Source: Paracoccaceae bacterium
GTDB taxonomy: Bacteria > Pseudomonadota > Alphaproteobacteria > Rhodobacterales > Rhodobacteraceae
Assembly: GCA_022763485.1 (NCBI GenBank)
Contig: JALEGX010000097.1
Coordinates: 1 to 64,000 of the forward strand
DNA length: 64,000 bases
Direction of reading: 5' to 3'
A program made the translations under genes and the position numbers. The notes under the pieces are model-generated. The model saw only the letters and a list, made by a program, of their open reading frames with translations, did no database searches and was not told where the DNA came from. Positions within the stretch are counted from its first letter, which is position 1. Every line of letters begins with the position of its first letter. Shown in pieces: positions 6,914 through 15,816 of the stretch.

Positions 6914-7675
6914 ATGGCACGTCGCAAGAAAATCTACGAAGGCAAGGCGAAGACCCTGTTCGAAGGACCCGAGCCGGGCACCATCGTGCAGTATTTCAAG
7001 GATGACGCCACCGCCTTCAACGCCGAGAAGAAGGACGTGATCGATGGCAAGGGGGTCCTGAACAACCTGCTGAGCGAGTTCTTCATGAACGGCCTGACCC
7101 AGATCGGTGTTCCCAACCATTTCCTGCGCCGTCTGAACATGCGCGAACAGCTGGTCCGCTCCTGTGAGATCGTGCCGCTGGAGGTGATCGTCCGCAACTT
7201 CGCCGCCGGGTCGATGTCCAAGCGTCTGGGGATCGAGGAAGGCACTCAGCTGCCGCGCCCGATCGTGGAGTATTGCTACAAGGATGACGCATTGGGCGAC
7301 CCGCTGGTCACCGAAGAGCACATTGCCGCCTTCGGCTGGGCCAGCCAGCAGGACATGGATGACATCCTGAGCCTGGCGCTGCGCGTGAACGACTTCCTGT
7401 CAGGCGTCATGCTTGCGGTCGGCATCCGTCTGGTCGACTTCAAGATCGAGATCGGCCGTATCTACGAGGGCGATTTCATGCGCCTGATCGTGGCGGATGA
7501 AATCAGCCCCGACAGCTGCCGCCTGTGGGATATCGAGACCGGTCAGAAGCTGGACAAGGACGTGTTCCGCCGCGACCTGGGCAGCCTGACCGATGCCTAT
7601 TCCGAAGTGGCCCGCCGCCTGGGCGTTCTGCCGAACAACCCGCCGACTTCGGGGAAACCGACGCTGGTGAACTGA
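6914..7675 (+). CDS. purC: SAICAR synthase PurC
   Basis: This 253-residue phosphoribosylaminoimidazole-succinocarboxamide synthase joins CAIR and aspartate with ATP in purine synthesis. Family signatures are [13 protein letters not shown] at the N-terminus, [20 protein letters not shown], and [13 protein letters not shown] followed by [14 protein letters not shown]. Start at 6914 fits the family start ([11 protein letters not shown]) and an AAAGG at 6903; the open frame to 6851 has no conserved sequence. It ends at a strong terminator. In relatives purC is followed directly by purS and purQ; here an RTX gene intervenes. Confidence 0.97.
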   Translation: MARRKKIYEGKAKTLFEGPEPGTIVQYFKDDATAFNAEKKDVIDGKGVLNNLLSEFFMNGLTQIGVPNHFLRRLNMREQLVRSCEIVPLEVIVRNFAAGSMSKRLGIEEGTQLPRPIVEYCYKDDALGDPLVTEEHIAAFGWASQQDMDDILSLALRVNDFLSGVMLAVGIRLVDFKIEIGRIYEGDFMRLIVADEISPDSCRLWDIETGQKLDKDVFRRDLGSLTDAYSEVARRLGVLPNNPPTSGKPTLVN

Positions 7676-7706
7676 CGCCTTAGAAAGCAAGGCAGCAACA
7701 AATTGG

Positions 7707-7743
7707 AAGCGCAGAGAGCCCCCTCTCTGCGCTTCTTCGTTTT
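7707..7743 (+). terminator. Rho-independent terminator of purC
   Basis: AAGCGCAGAGAG (7707-7718) pairs perfectly with CTCTCTGCGCTT (7723-7734) around a CCCC loop and is followed by CTTCGTTTT. Confidence 0.9.
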
Positions 7744-7886
7744 CGGGTGACGCTGCGTCGCCTTAACAATTTTCTCCCATTGGCGGATCGGGTGTTGTAA
7801 CCCGGAGTTACCTTGAAGTTCCGCTTTATGACGGTCCTGAGCCGTCAAAGTTCCAGTTTATGTAAAAGTTAAAGGAGTTTGAGCCT

Positions 7887-9944
7887 ATGCCGAGCTTTGT
7901 TGTGAATGGTTATGATACTGTCGGAAAAACCCTGAATGGAGCAAGTGAAACGGGGGTTGTCACCACCAGCGGTGAGCTCATCGTATCAAACGCCCACGCC
8001 ATCTCCGGCTTTGTTGTTAACAGCCTCGTCGTGAACGGAATGGTGGTTGCGACCGGCAACCCCAATAACGCCGTGCAGTTTGAGGGGATCACCTGGCAAG
8101 GAACCTTCGGCCCCAATTCCTTTGTCAATTCCCTGCGTGGCTCAGGTGTCAATATCGCAGCCAACAGCACGGTGGAACTGACTAACCAGGGGTCGATCGT
8201 CGGCGAAAATTATGGCGTCAATATCTATTATCCCGTTGGCAGTGTCGGGGTCGGTGTGCAGATCAATAATTCCGGACAGATCTCGGGACAGCTGGGGGGT
8301 ATTCGCCTGTACACCGGGATCGGTAGCACCGAAATCTACAACAGCGGTACGATCACCTCGCTCGGCAACTGGGGCGTCCTTGCACTGAACCTATCGGCAG
8401 GGCTCAAGCTTCATAATACGGGTGTGATTTCCGGAGGCGACGGCGCCGGTGCCGTCCGTGGGTCGGACGGGGTCCTTGGCGATGAGGTCAACAACGAAGG
8501 CGTACTGAACGGCAATGTCAGCTTCGGAGTGGGGCAGGACCGGCTGGTCAACAACGGTGCAATCCACGGTATCGTCAGCTTTAGCGGCGGTGGAACCGAT
8601 GTTGTGGTCAACAACGGGCAGATTCACAATCAGATCAATGCCTCCGCTGCGAAAGGGGCCGGGGTGATCGTCATCAACGCGGAGACCGGTTTCCTGGGCG
8701 GCGGTGTCACCGGCTCGGAGTATTATGACCAGGTCTGGAACCGTGGTGAAGTCATGGGGCTGGTGCGCTTGGGCGAACAGGTGGATCTGGTCGAAAACAG
8801 TGGCGTCATGGGGTATGTGCAGCTTGACGATGGCGCGGACATCTACAACGCCCGCAAAGGCGGCACTGCCGTTTCTGTGATCGGTGGAAGAGGCGAAGAC
8901 CAGATCCGCGGCAGTTTCAACGACGACGCTTTCTTCGGCAATGCCGATGCGGACCGGCTCTACGGCTATGGTGGGGATGACAGCCTGCATGGCGGCGACA
9001 GCAACGACACCATCGGCGGCGGCTCAGGCGATGACACGATCGACGGTGAGGAAGACAACGATCTGATTACCGGGGGCAGTGGCAACGACATAGTCTTTGG
9101 GGATGAGGGCAGCGACACCGTTTTTGGCGAGACTGGTGATGACACAATCGACGGTGGCGATGGAAGTGACCTCATAAATGGCGGATCCGGAAACGATGAG
9201 CTGCTTGGTGGCTTTGGCTACGATACCATCTGGGGAAGCTCAGGAGAGGATTCTCTGAACGGCAGCAGCGGAAATGATATTCTGCACGGTGGGTCCGGCA
9301 ACGATACGTTGTCAGGCGGAGCGGATGATGACTATCTGACGGGGTCTTCGGGCGAAGATGACCTGCAGGGCGGCTCGGGCGATGACACCATGCTTGGTGG
9401 CAGTAGCGATGACTACATCGTCGGCGGAAGTGGCAATGACGAAATCGATGGTGGTTCCGGAAATGATGAAATTATCGGGGGATCCGGAAACGATGGCATT
9501 TCGGGGGGCTTCGGAGCAGATACGATCACGGCTGGCAGCGGTCAGGATACTGTCACAGCGGGTTCGGGCAATGATACGGTTCACGGTGGATCGGGCAACG
9601 ACGAGATCCATGGAGGCGACAACAACGATCTGCTGAATGGCGGTGTCGGTAATGATACCATCCTCGGCGGGGCCGGTAACGACACGATGAATGGCGACGG
9701 CGGATCGGATGTCTTTGTGTTCGATTCCGCACTGGGCCACGATCTTGTGCAGGGCTTCGTCAAGGGCGCGGATCGCGTCGACCTGAGCGCTTTCGGCTTG
9801 ACGAACTTTGCCGCGCTGACCAGTTCTGGCGCAGTCACCGAGGATCTGAGCGGAACGACGATCGATTTCACCGAATTCGGTGGTCTCGGCGAGGTTGAAA
9901 TCCGCAGCGTTACCGGTATGTCGGCAACCGATTTCATCTTCTGA
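7887..9944 (+). CDS. RTX calcium-binding protein, likely type I secreted
   Basis: This 685-residue acidic protein has no signal peptide. Residues 1-330 look like a repetitive beta-helix with many short NxG motifs (INNSGQISG, LHNTGVISGG, LVNNGAIHG). Residues about 335-610 form a long run of nonapeptide repeats of the kind GGSGNDTL, which bind calcium and fold outside the cell. The last 80 residues (from GSDVFVFD) match the C-terminal secretion region common in RTX substrates. Secretion by a type I ABC exporter is inferred; none is encoded in the window. AAGGAG precedes the ATG at 7887. Codon use looks looser and less GC-rich than in purC or purS. The biological role, such as adhesion or surface layer, is unknown. 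Confidence 0.88.
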   Translation: MPSFVVNGYDTVGKTLNGASETGVVTTSGELIVSNAHAISGFVVNSLVVNGMVVATGNPNNAVQFEGITWQGTFGPNSFVNSLRGSGVNIAANSTVELTNQGSIVGENYGVNIYYPVGSVGVGVQINNSGQISGQLGGIRLYTGIGSTEIYNSGTITSLGNWGVLALNLSAGLKLHNTGVISGGDGAGAVRGSDGVLGDEVNNEGVLNGNVSFGVGQDRLVNNGAIHGIVSFSGGGTDVVVNNGQIHNQINASAAKGAGVIVINAETGFLGGGVTGSEYYDQVWNRGEVMGLVRLGEQVDLVENSGVMGYVQLDDGADIYNARKGGTAVSVIGGRGEDQIRGSFNDDAFFGNADADRLYGYGGDDSLHGGDSNDTIGGGSGDDTIDGEEDNDLITGGSGNDIVFGDEGSDTVFGETGDDTIDGGDGSDLINGGSGNDELLGGFGYDTIWGSSGEDSLNGSSGNDILHGGSGNDTLSGGADDDYLTGSSGEDDLQGGSGDDTMLGGSSDDYIVGGSGNDEIDGGSGNDEIIGGSGNDGISGGFGADTITAGSGQDTVTAGSGNDTVHGGSGNDEIHGGDNNDLLNGGVGNDTILGGAGNDTMNGDGGSDVFVFDSALGHDLVQGFVKGADRVDLSAFGLTNFAALTSSGAVTEDLSGTTIDFTEFGGLGEVEIRSVTGMSATDFIF

Positions 9945-9973
9945 TCAGACTTGGCGATCACTTCTTCGGAATT

Positions 9974-10003
9974 GGCAGAGCCTGTGCAGGTTCTGCCATT
10001 TTC
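9974..10003 (+). terminator. Terminator of the RTX gene
   Basis: GGCAGAGCCTG (9974-9984) pairs with CAGGTTCTGCC (9987-9997), including one G-U pair, followed by ATTTTC. Confidence 0.7.
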
Positions 10004-10134
10004 ATGTCCGGGACAGGGCCAGGCGGTCGCATGGCGTATCTGGATGTTGTTCGGGCGGGACATTGCGGGTAAGACCGCCCCAATTGTGCGGCACCGGATT
10101 CGGTGACGCACCCGACGCCCCAGAGGAGAGTTCG

Positions 10135-10365
10135 ATGAAAGCGCGTGTGCATGTGATGCTGAAAAACGGGGTTCTGGATCCGCAGGGTGAGGCCGTGCGC
10201 CACGCACTGGGCGCCATGGGCTTCGACAAGGTCGAAGGCGTGCGGCAGGGCAAGGTGATCGACCTGGAACTGACCGAAGGCGCGACCGAGGCGGATGTGA
10301 CCGAGATGTGCGAAAAGCTGCTCGCCAACACCGTGATCGAATCCTACAGCATCGAGCTGGGCTGA
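10135..10365 (+). CDS. purS: FGAM synthase subunit PurS
   Basis: This 76-residue small subunit of the three-part phosphoribosylformylglycinamidine synthase bridges PurL and PurQ. The sequence (MKARVHVMLKNGVLDPQG, then VEGVRQGKVIDLEL) is typical and the length is normal. AGAGGAGA lies 6 nt before the ATG at 10135. It is followed after 7 bp by a zinc alcohol dehydrogenase gene and then purQ, so an unrelated gene splits the usual purS-purQ pair. Confidence 0.95.
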   Translation: MKARVHVMLKNGVLDPQGEAVRHALGAMGFDKVEGVRQGKVIDLELTEGATEADVTEMCEKLLANTVIESYSIELG

Positions 10366-10372
10366 TCCGCAC

Positions 10373-11416
10373 ATGCGGGCTGCACGCCTGATCACCTATC
10401 GCCAGCCGCTTGAGCTGGCAAACGTCCCGGATCCGACACCGGAGCCGGGCGGGGTGGTGCTGCGCGTGCTGGCCTGTGGCGTGTGCCGGTCCGACTGGCA
10501 CGCCTGGTCCGGGTCCGACCCGGATGTGGTGCTGCCGATGACGCCGGGCCATGAATACTGTGGCGAGGTCGTTGCGGTCGGCGCGGGCGTGACCCGCTGG
10601 GCCGTGGGCGACAGGGTGATTGCGCCCTTTATCCTGGCCTGCGGACGCTGTGGCGACTGCTCTGCCGGGAACCAGACCACCTGCGCGTCGCAGGTGGTGC
10701 CGGGCTTCACCTGTGACGGCGCCTATGCCGAGATGATTGCCGTGTCCCACGCGGATGCCAATCTGACCGCGCTGCCTGATACGCTGTCGCCGGAAATCGC
10801 GGCCTCGCTGGGCTGTCGGGCGACCACCGCCTGGCAGGCGCTGGTGGGCCGGGCGATGATCCAGCCGGGTGAATGGCTGGTGGTGTTTGGCGGCGGCGGT
10901 GTGGGCATCTCGACCCTGCTGCTGGGCCGGGCGCTTGGCGCGCGGGTCATCGTTGTGGACATCGACCAGGCCAAGCTGGACTATGCAACCCGATTGGGCG
11001 CCGATGCGGTGGTCAACGCCGCAACCTGTGATGCGCCCGAAGCCGTGCGCGAGATCACCGGCGGCGGGGCTCATGTGGGGATCGAGGCGCTGGGGGTCGA
11101 AGTGACCACCGTCGCCACGATGAAATCCCTGCGCAAGCTGGGGCGCATGGTGCAGATCGGTATGCCGGCCGGCGATCACACCCAGATGACCCTGCCGATG
11201 GATGTGCTCTATTCCGGTCAGCTGTCGGTGCATGGCACCCGTGGGATGCCGTCGTGGCGCTATCCCTCGCTTCTCAATCTGATCGCGGGCGGACAGGTGG
11301 ACCTGTCGCCCATGGTCACCCGAACCATATCCCTTTCACAGGCAAGCGCCGAGCTTGCCGCCTTTGATGGCCCGACGCCCCCTGGCGTGGCAGTCATCAC
11401 CGATTTTGCGAACTAG
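10373..11416 (+). CDS. Zinc-dependent alcohol dehydrogenase
   Basis: This 347-residue medium-chain dehydrogenase has catalytic zinc ligands in [11 protein letters not shown] and GHEYCGEVV. The four structural-zinc cysteines lie in [15 protein letters not shown] and an NAD(P)-binding glycine motif in GGGGVGIS near residue 180. It should interconvert an alcohol and an aldehyde or ketone in the cytosol; the substrate is unknown. It begins 7 bp after purS and ends 11 bp before purQ, so it is almost certainly cotranscribed with purine genes. No link to purine synthesis is evident, and an insertion event is the simplest explanation. Confidence 0.88.
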   Translation: MRAARLITYRQPLELANVPDPTPEPGGVVLRVLACGVCRSDWHAWSGSDPDVVLPMTPGHEYCGEVVAVGAGVTRWAVGDRVIAPFILACGRCGDCSAGNQTTCASQVVPGFTCDGAYAEMIAVSHADANLTALPDTLSPEIAASLGCRATTAWQALVGRAMIQPGEWLVVFGGGGVGISTLLLGRALGARVIVVDIDQAKLDYATRLGADAVVNAATCDAPEAVREITGGGAHVGIEALGVEVTTVATMKSLRKLGRMVQIGMPAGDHTQMTLPMDVLYSGQLSVHGTRGMPSWRYPSLLNLIAGGQVDLSPMVTRTISLSQASAELAAFDGPTPPGVAVITDFAN

Positions 11417-11427
11417 GAGGAAGCCCC

Positions 11428-12096
11428 ATGCGTGCTGCCGTCGTCGTATTCCCCGGATCCAACTGCGACCGGGACCTGGCCGTGGCCTTTGAACAGGCCG
11501 GTTTCGATGTGCAGATGGTCTGGCACAAGGAAACCGGGCTGCCCGAAAACATCGACATCGTCGGCGTGCCGGGCGGGTTCTCTTATGGCGACTACCTGCG
11601 CTGCGGCGCGATTGCCGCGAATTCGCCGATCTGCCAGGCGGTGGTCGAACACACCAACCGCGGCGGCTATGCCGTCGGCGTCTGCAATGGCTTCCAGATC
11701 CTGACCGAGACCGGCATCCTGCCGGGTGCGCTGCTGCGCAATGCGGGCCTGAAGTACATCTGCCGCACCGTCGGCCTGAAGGTTGAAACCAGCGACAGCG
11801 CCTTTACCCAGGGCTACAACGCCGGTGACGTTGTGGGCGTGCCGATCGCGCACCATGACGGCAACTACTACGCCGATGCGGACACCGTTGCGCGGCTCAA
11901 GGATCAGGACCGCGTGGCCTTCACCTATACCGACAACCCGAACGGGTCGGTTGCGGACATCGCGGGCATCCTGTCCGAGAACCGCCGCGTGCTGGGCATG
12001 ATGCCTCACCCCGAGCGGGCCGCCGACGAAGGACACGGCAGCGCCGAAGGGGCGGCGGTGTTCCGCGCATTGGCCGGTGTTCTGACACCTGCGTGA
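11428..12096 (+). CDS. purQ: FGAM synthase glutaminase subunit PurQ
   Basis: This 222-residue class I glutamine amidotransferase supplies ammonia to PurL. The nucleophile lies in [11 protein letters not shown], and the histidine and glutamate of the triad in MPHPERAAD near the C-terminus. AGGAGG precedes the ATG at 11428 by 9 nt. PurL is not in the window. A GC-rich hairpin follows the gene at 12103-12119. Confidence 0.97.
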   Translation: MRAAVVVFPGSNCDRDLAVAFEQAGFDVQMVWHKETGLPENIDIVGVPGGFSYGDYLRCGAIAANSPICQAVVEHTNRGGYAVGVCNGFQILTETGILPGALLRNAGLKYICRTVGLKVETSDSAFTQGYNAGDVVGVPIAHHDGNYYADADTVARLKDQDRVAFTYTDNPNGSVADIAGILSENRRVLGMMPHPERAADEGHGSAEGAAVFRALAGVLTPA

Positions 12097-12102
12097 CTTG
12101 AG

Positions 12103-12119
12103 GCTGCCTGACAGGCAGC
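12103..12119 (+). terminator. Short hairpin between purQ and dctB
   Basis: GCTGCCT (12103-12109) pairs with AGGCAGC (12113-12119). There is no U-run, so read-through into dctB, which starts at 12133, is possible. Confidence 0.35.
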
Positions 12120-12132
12120 GTACCCTTGGAGC

Positions 12133-13908
12133 ATGAGTGCTCCACGTAAATCCGCAGGACCTGCGAACAAGATCTGGTCCCGATCCAGTGCCATCAGCTG
12201 GCGGGTCCGGATTGCGCTTGTCCTGCTGATGATCACGGCCGGAGCCACCATCTGGGTGACCAACCGGCTGTTGACCCACCGGTTTACCGAAAGCACCCGG
12301 CAACGGGCAGAGCTGCGCCTGGCGCTCTATTCGGGCAACCTGCTCAGCGAATTGCGCCGCAACGCGATTGTGCCGCAGCTTCTGGCCCGTGACCCAACCC
12401 TGATTTCGGCCCTGCAATCCACTGACTTCAGCCTGTCCACCCAGCGCCTGATTTCCTTTGTCGAAGAGATCGGCGCCGCGTCGCTGATGCTGCTGGATCA
12501 TGACGGGCGCACCGTGGCCGCCACCGACCGCAACCGGTTGGGCGAGCAACACCGCTCGGCGGCCTATTTTGTCGAATCCGTGCGCTCCAACAACACCGTC
12601 TTTTCGGTGATCGAGCGCGAGGCGGGAGGCTATCGCTTCACCTACTCGCGCCGACTGGAGGATGGGGCGGACGTGCTGGGCGTCATCGTGGTTGAGGTCG
12701 ACCTGCGCAAGTTCGAACGGGCCTGGGCGGGGATTTCGGACGCGGTGATGGTGATGGACAGCACCGGCACCATCATTCTGGCCACAGAAACCCGTTGGCG
12801 CAGCAAGACAGAGGTCGAGGCGCTGAAGGTGCAGCCGCCGCAAGGCGCGATTCAGCGGGCCATCCGGGCCACCGCCGACTGGACCGCGCTGCCGCCGGAC
12901 GCCTATCTGCGCGGCGAGGCGGTGATGCGCATGGAGGCGCGGATCCCGTTCCGGGGCTGGCGCATGACCTCCTACACCACCTATGCCTCGATCCGCGAGC
13001 GGGTGAATGCGGTTCTGGCGCTCGAAATCATGGGATTCGCCATCCTTCTGGCGCTGGCCTTCTATGCGCTCAGCCGCAAAACCGCGCTGCGCATGGCCCT
13101 GTTCCAGCGCGAGTCGGCAGAGCTTCGCGTATTGAACGCGCGGCTCCAGCGGGAAATCGCCGAACGCGAGCGTATGCAGGAGACGCTTGCCGTGGCCGAA
13201 CAGAGCCTTGCGCAAAGTTCCAAACTGGCCGCGCTGGGGGAAATGTCTGCGGCGGTCAGCCATGAGTTGAACCAGCCGCTGGCCGCGATGAAAACCTATC
13301 TGGCCGGCGCGCGTCTGCTGCTGGGCCGCAACCGCCCCGAAGAGGCGCTGGCCTCTTTCGGGCGGATCGACGATCTGATCGAACGGATGGGCGCGATCAC
13401 CCGCCAGCTGAAATCCTATGCCCGCAAGGGCGGTGACACGTTTTCGCCTGTAAACATGGGCGATGCGCTGGCCTCCAGCCTGTCGATGATGGAACCGCAG
13501 CTGCGTCAGCGCCATGTCCAGATCACCCGTATCCTGCCGGAAGAGCCGGTGACCGTGATGGGGGATCGGATGCGGATCGAACAGGTGATGGTCAACCTGT
13601 TGCGAAACGCGCTGGACGCCACCAAATCCGTGGAAAACCCGGAGGTGGAAATCATCCTGGCCAAGGGCGAAACCGCCACGCTGTCGGTGCGCGACAATGG
13701 TGAGGGCATCAAGGATTTCGATGAGCTCTTTGAACCCTTCTACACCACCAAGCTGCCCGGTGACGGCGTCGGGCTGGGGCTTGCCATTTCCTCGGGGATC
13801 GTGAACGACCTTGGGGGACGGCTGACGGCGCGCAGCGGCCAGAACGGCGGCGCGGTGTTCGAAATGCAATTGCCGATCCTGGAAGACGGGATCGAAGCGG
13901 CCGAGTGA
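12133..13908 (+). CDS. dctB: C4-dicarboxylate-type sensor histidine kinase DctB
   Basis: This 591-residue membrane sensor kinase has a first transmembrane helix near residues 25-47 (LVLLMITAGATIWV) and a periplasmic PDC-type sensor of about 240 residues. A second helix lies near 297-315, then a coiled coil, the phosphorylated histidine in AVSHELNQPLAAM, and an ATPase domain with NLLRNALDA, DNGEGI and GVGLGLAIS. DctB proteins sense succinate, malate or fumarate and signal to DctD. The response regulator begins 29 bp downstream. No DctPQM or DctA transporter is nearby, so the ligand assignment rests on family resemblance. Confidence 0.85.
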   Translation: MSAPRKSAGPANKIWSRSSAISWRVRIALVLLMITAGATIWVTNRLLTHRFTESTRQRAELRLALYSGNLLSELRRNAIVPQLLARDPTLISALQSTDFSLSTQRLISFVEEIGAASLMLLDHDGRTVAATDRNRLGEQHRSAAYFVESVRSNNTVFSVIEREAGGYRFTYSRRLEDGADVLGVIVVEVDLRKFERAWAGISDAVMVMDSTGTIILATETRWRSKTEVEALKVQPPQGAIQRAIRATADWTALPPDAYLRGEAVMRMEARIPFRGWRMTSYTTYASIRERVNAVLALEIMGFAILLALAFYALSRKTALRMALFQRESAELRVLNARLQREIAERERMQETLAVAEQSLAQSSKLAALGEMSAAVSHELNQPLAAMKTYLAGARLLLGRNRPEEALASFGRIDDLIERMGAITRQLKSYARKGGDTFSPVNMGDALASSLSMMEPQLRQRHVQITRILPEEPVTVMGDRMRIEQVMVNLLRNALDATKSVENPEVEIILAKGETATLSVRDNGEGIKDFDELFEPFYTTKLPGDGVGLGLAISSGIVNDLGGRLTARSGQNGGAVFEMQLPILEDGIEAAE

Positions 13909-13937
13909 TCGGCCGGAACGTATAGAAGGAAGTGCTT

Positions 13938-15272
13938 ATGGCCCAGGCCATGAAAATCGCGATTGTGGATGACGAGAAGGATATGCGGCAGTCGATCAGC
14001 CAGTGGCTGGCGTTGTCGGGGTATGACACCGAAACCTTCGCCAGCGCCGAGGACGCGCTGAAGACACTGGGGCCGGACTATCCCGGTATCGTGATTTCCG
14101 ACATCAAGATGCCCGGCATGGACGGGATGCAGTTCCTGAAAAAGCTGATGGGCAGCGACAGCGCCCTGCCGGTGATCATGATCACCGGGCATGGCGATGT
14201 GCCGATGGCGGTTGAGGCAATGCGCGTGGGGGCGTTCGACTTCCTTGAAAAGCCCTTCAACCCCGATCGGATGTCGGAACTGGCCAAGAAGGCCAGCAAT
14301 GCCCGCCGCCTGACGCTGGACAACCGGGCCCTGCGCCGTGAGCTGAGCGATGGCACCCAGATCATGAACAAGCTGATCGGCTCCAGCCCGGTCATGGAAC
14401 GCCTGAAAGAGGACATTCTGGATCTGGGGCAGGCCGACGGCCATGTTCTGATCGATGGCGAAACCGGCACCGGCAAGACCCTTGTGGCGCACGCGCTGCA
14501 CGCCGTTGGCAGCCGCGCCGGGCGCAAGTTCGTGCTGATCTCCTGTGCGGCGATGGAAGAGGACGCGCTGTCCAAGCGCCTGTTCGGCCCGATGCTGCCC
14601 GAAGACAGCCTGCTGCCCGCGATCGAGGAAGCCCGCGGTGGAACGCTGGTTCTGGAGGATATCGAGGCGCTGTCGGAGCAGCTGCAGGCCAAGTTGCTGA
14701 GCGTGATCAACGAACAGGGCACCCCGTCCGAGACCCGGATCATCGCCATCTCCAACCTGCAGGAGGCGGGCAAGACCTGCGAAGACGTGCTGCGTCCGGA
14801 CCTCTTCTATCGCCTGGCGTCTCTGCGCATCACGGTGCCGCCTTTGCGACAGCGCGGCGAAGACATCCTGACCCTCTTCACCCGCCTGAGCGAGCAGTTC
14901 GCCGAGGAATACGGCTGTCCTGCGCCGCAGCTGACGGCACAGGAGGCCGCGCAGCTGTTGCAGGCCCCGTGGCCCGGCAATGTGCGTCAGCTGATCAACA
15001 TCGTTGAGCGCGCGGTGCTGCAATCGCGCCGTGGCTCGGGCACTATCGTGTCCCTGCTGATGTCCGATCACGAAGAGATGCAGCCGGTGATGACCACCGA
15101 GGGCAAGCCGCTCAAGGAATATGTCGAAGCGTTCGAACGGATGCTGATCGACAATACCATGCGCCGCCACAAGGGCTCGGTCGCGTCGGTCATGGATGAA
15201 CTGTGCCTGCCACGCCGGACGCTGAACGAAAAGATGGCCAAATACGGCTTGCAGCGGTCAGACTATCTTTGA
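13938..15272 (+). CDS. dctD: DctD-like response regulator lacking GAFTGA
   Basis: This 444-residue protein has a receiver domain (phospho-acceptor Asp55 in VISDIKMPGMDG), a AAA+ domain with Walker A GETGTGKT, and a Fis-type helix-turn-helix at the C-terminus (HKGSVASVMDELCLPRRTL). The segment between Walker A and B reads CAAMEEDALSKRLFG then PMLPEDSLLPAIEEARGG. The usual ELFGHxxGAFTGA loop that contacts sigma54 is deleted. Walker B reads TLVLEDIEAL with E-D in place of the usual D-E. Such a protein may not activate sigma54 promoters; Rhodobacter capsulatus NtrC also lacks GAFTGA and works with the housekeeping sigma factor. AGAAGGAA precedes the ATG at 13938; a GTG two codons earlier is less well placed. 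Confidence 0.85.
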   Translation: MAQAMKIAIVDDEKDMRQSISQWLALSGYDTETFASAEDALKTLGPDYPGIVISDIKMPGMDGMQFLKKLMGSDSALPVIMITGHGDVPMAVEAMRVGAFDFLEKPFNPDRMSELAKKASNARRLTLDNRALRRELSDGTQIMNKLIGSSPVMERLKEDILDLGQADGHVLIDGETGTGKTLVAHALHAVGSRAGRKFVLISCAAMEEDALSKRLFGPMLPEDSLLPAIEEARGGTLVLEDIEALSEQLQAKLLSVINEQGTPSETRIIAISNLQEAGKTCEDVLRPDLFYRLASLRITVPPLRQRGEDILTLFTRLSEQFAEEYGCPAPQLTAQEAAQLLQAPWPGNVRQLINIVERAVLQSRRGSGTIVSLLMSDHEEMQPVMTTEGKPLKEYVEAFERMLIDNTMRRHKGSVASVMDELCLPRRTLNEKMAKYGLQRSDYL

Positions 15273-15273
15273 G

Positions 15274-15314
15274 CCCCCAACTGTTGGGGTAGGCGAAAGC
15301 GGATTTTCGCCTAC
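15274..15314 (+). terminator. Two adjacent hairpins after dctD
   Basis: CCCCAACTGTTGGGG (15275-15289) is followed by GTAGGCGAAA (15289-15298) pairing with TTTCGCCTAC (15305-15314). Neither has a clean U-run. They probably end the dctBD transcript or protect its 3' end. Confidence 0.5.
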
Positions 15315-15816
15315 CACCCTCGGGTTGAATGCGAAAAACACAATAAAACATGTGCTTTGGATGCAGCTTGCCCGTATGCGGCGTGGCGAAAGCGCATGGG
15401 TCACGCATTATGCCCATTGTCTTTTACTATCCACAGGCCTTATGTTGACCCGACGGGCCATGCTGAAATGTGCAGTGCCCGCGTGAGTTTCGCTGCTTCC
15501 GTCGTTGTCCGGAAAGACCGAGATGGCCGAAGCAGACCGATCAGCCCGTGAAACGGGCAGCTAAGTACCCTGATCCGGGCAAGACCGGTGAGGGAAAGAA
15601 TGGGCAGGTTACGGGATTCCCGGCCTGTCGGAGAAGAACCGCGATGACGCGCGCGACAGAATTGAGCATTCGGGCAGGGCGGCCACAGGCCGGACCCTGC
15701 CGCGCGCCGTCCGAAATCGCCCAGACAAGTCACTTCCCCGTACGCGTTAGACCCAGAATGAACTGTCCGCCAGGACAGCTGCGGCCCCCGCGTGCCCGGT
15801 CGTGCATCAAGGACAC
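15315..15816 (+). promoter_or_regulatory. rne upstream region with long structured leader
   Basis: About 500 bp contain no convincing gene. TTGACC at 15445-15450 is a possible -35, with no good -10. Near the 3' end GGCAGGG-CGGCC (15673-15684) pairs with GGCCG-GA-CCCTGCC (15688-15701), a 12-bp stem with a 2-nt bulge about 115 nt before the RNase E start codon. RNase E mRNAs in other bacteria have long leaders with hairpins that the enzyme reads for autoregulation; a similar role is inferred. Confidence 0.45.

Noticed and set aside
8880-9700. CRISPR-like or satellite repeat
   Set aside because: The periodicity comes from in-frame RTX nonapeptide codons; there are no identical repeats with unique spacers.
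15357-15733. Small protein genes in the rne upstream region
   Set aside because: The open frames on both strands lack ribosome sites, have biased arginine/proline content and match no family.
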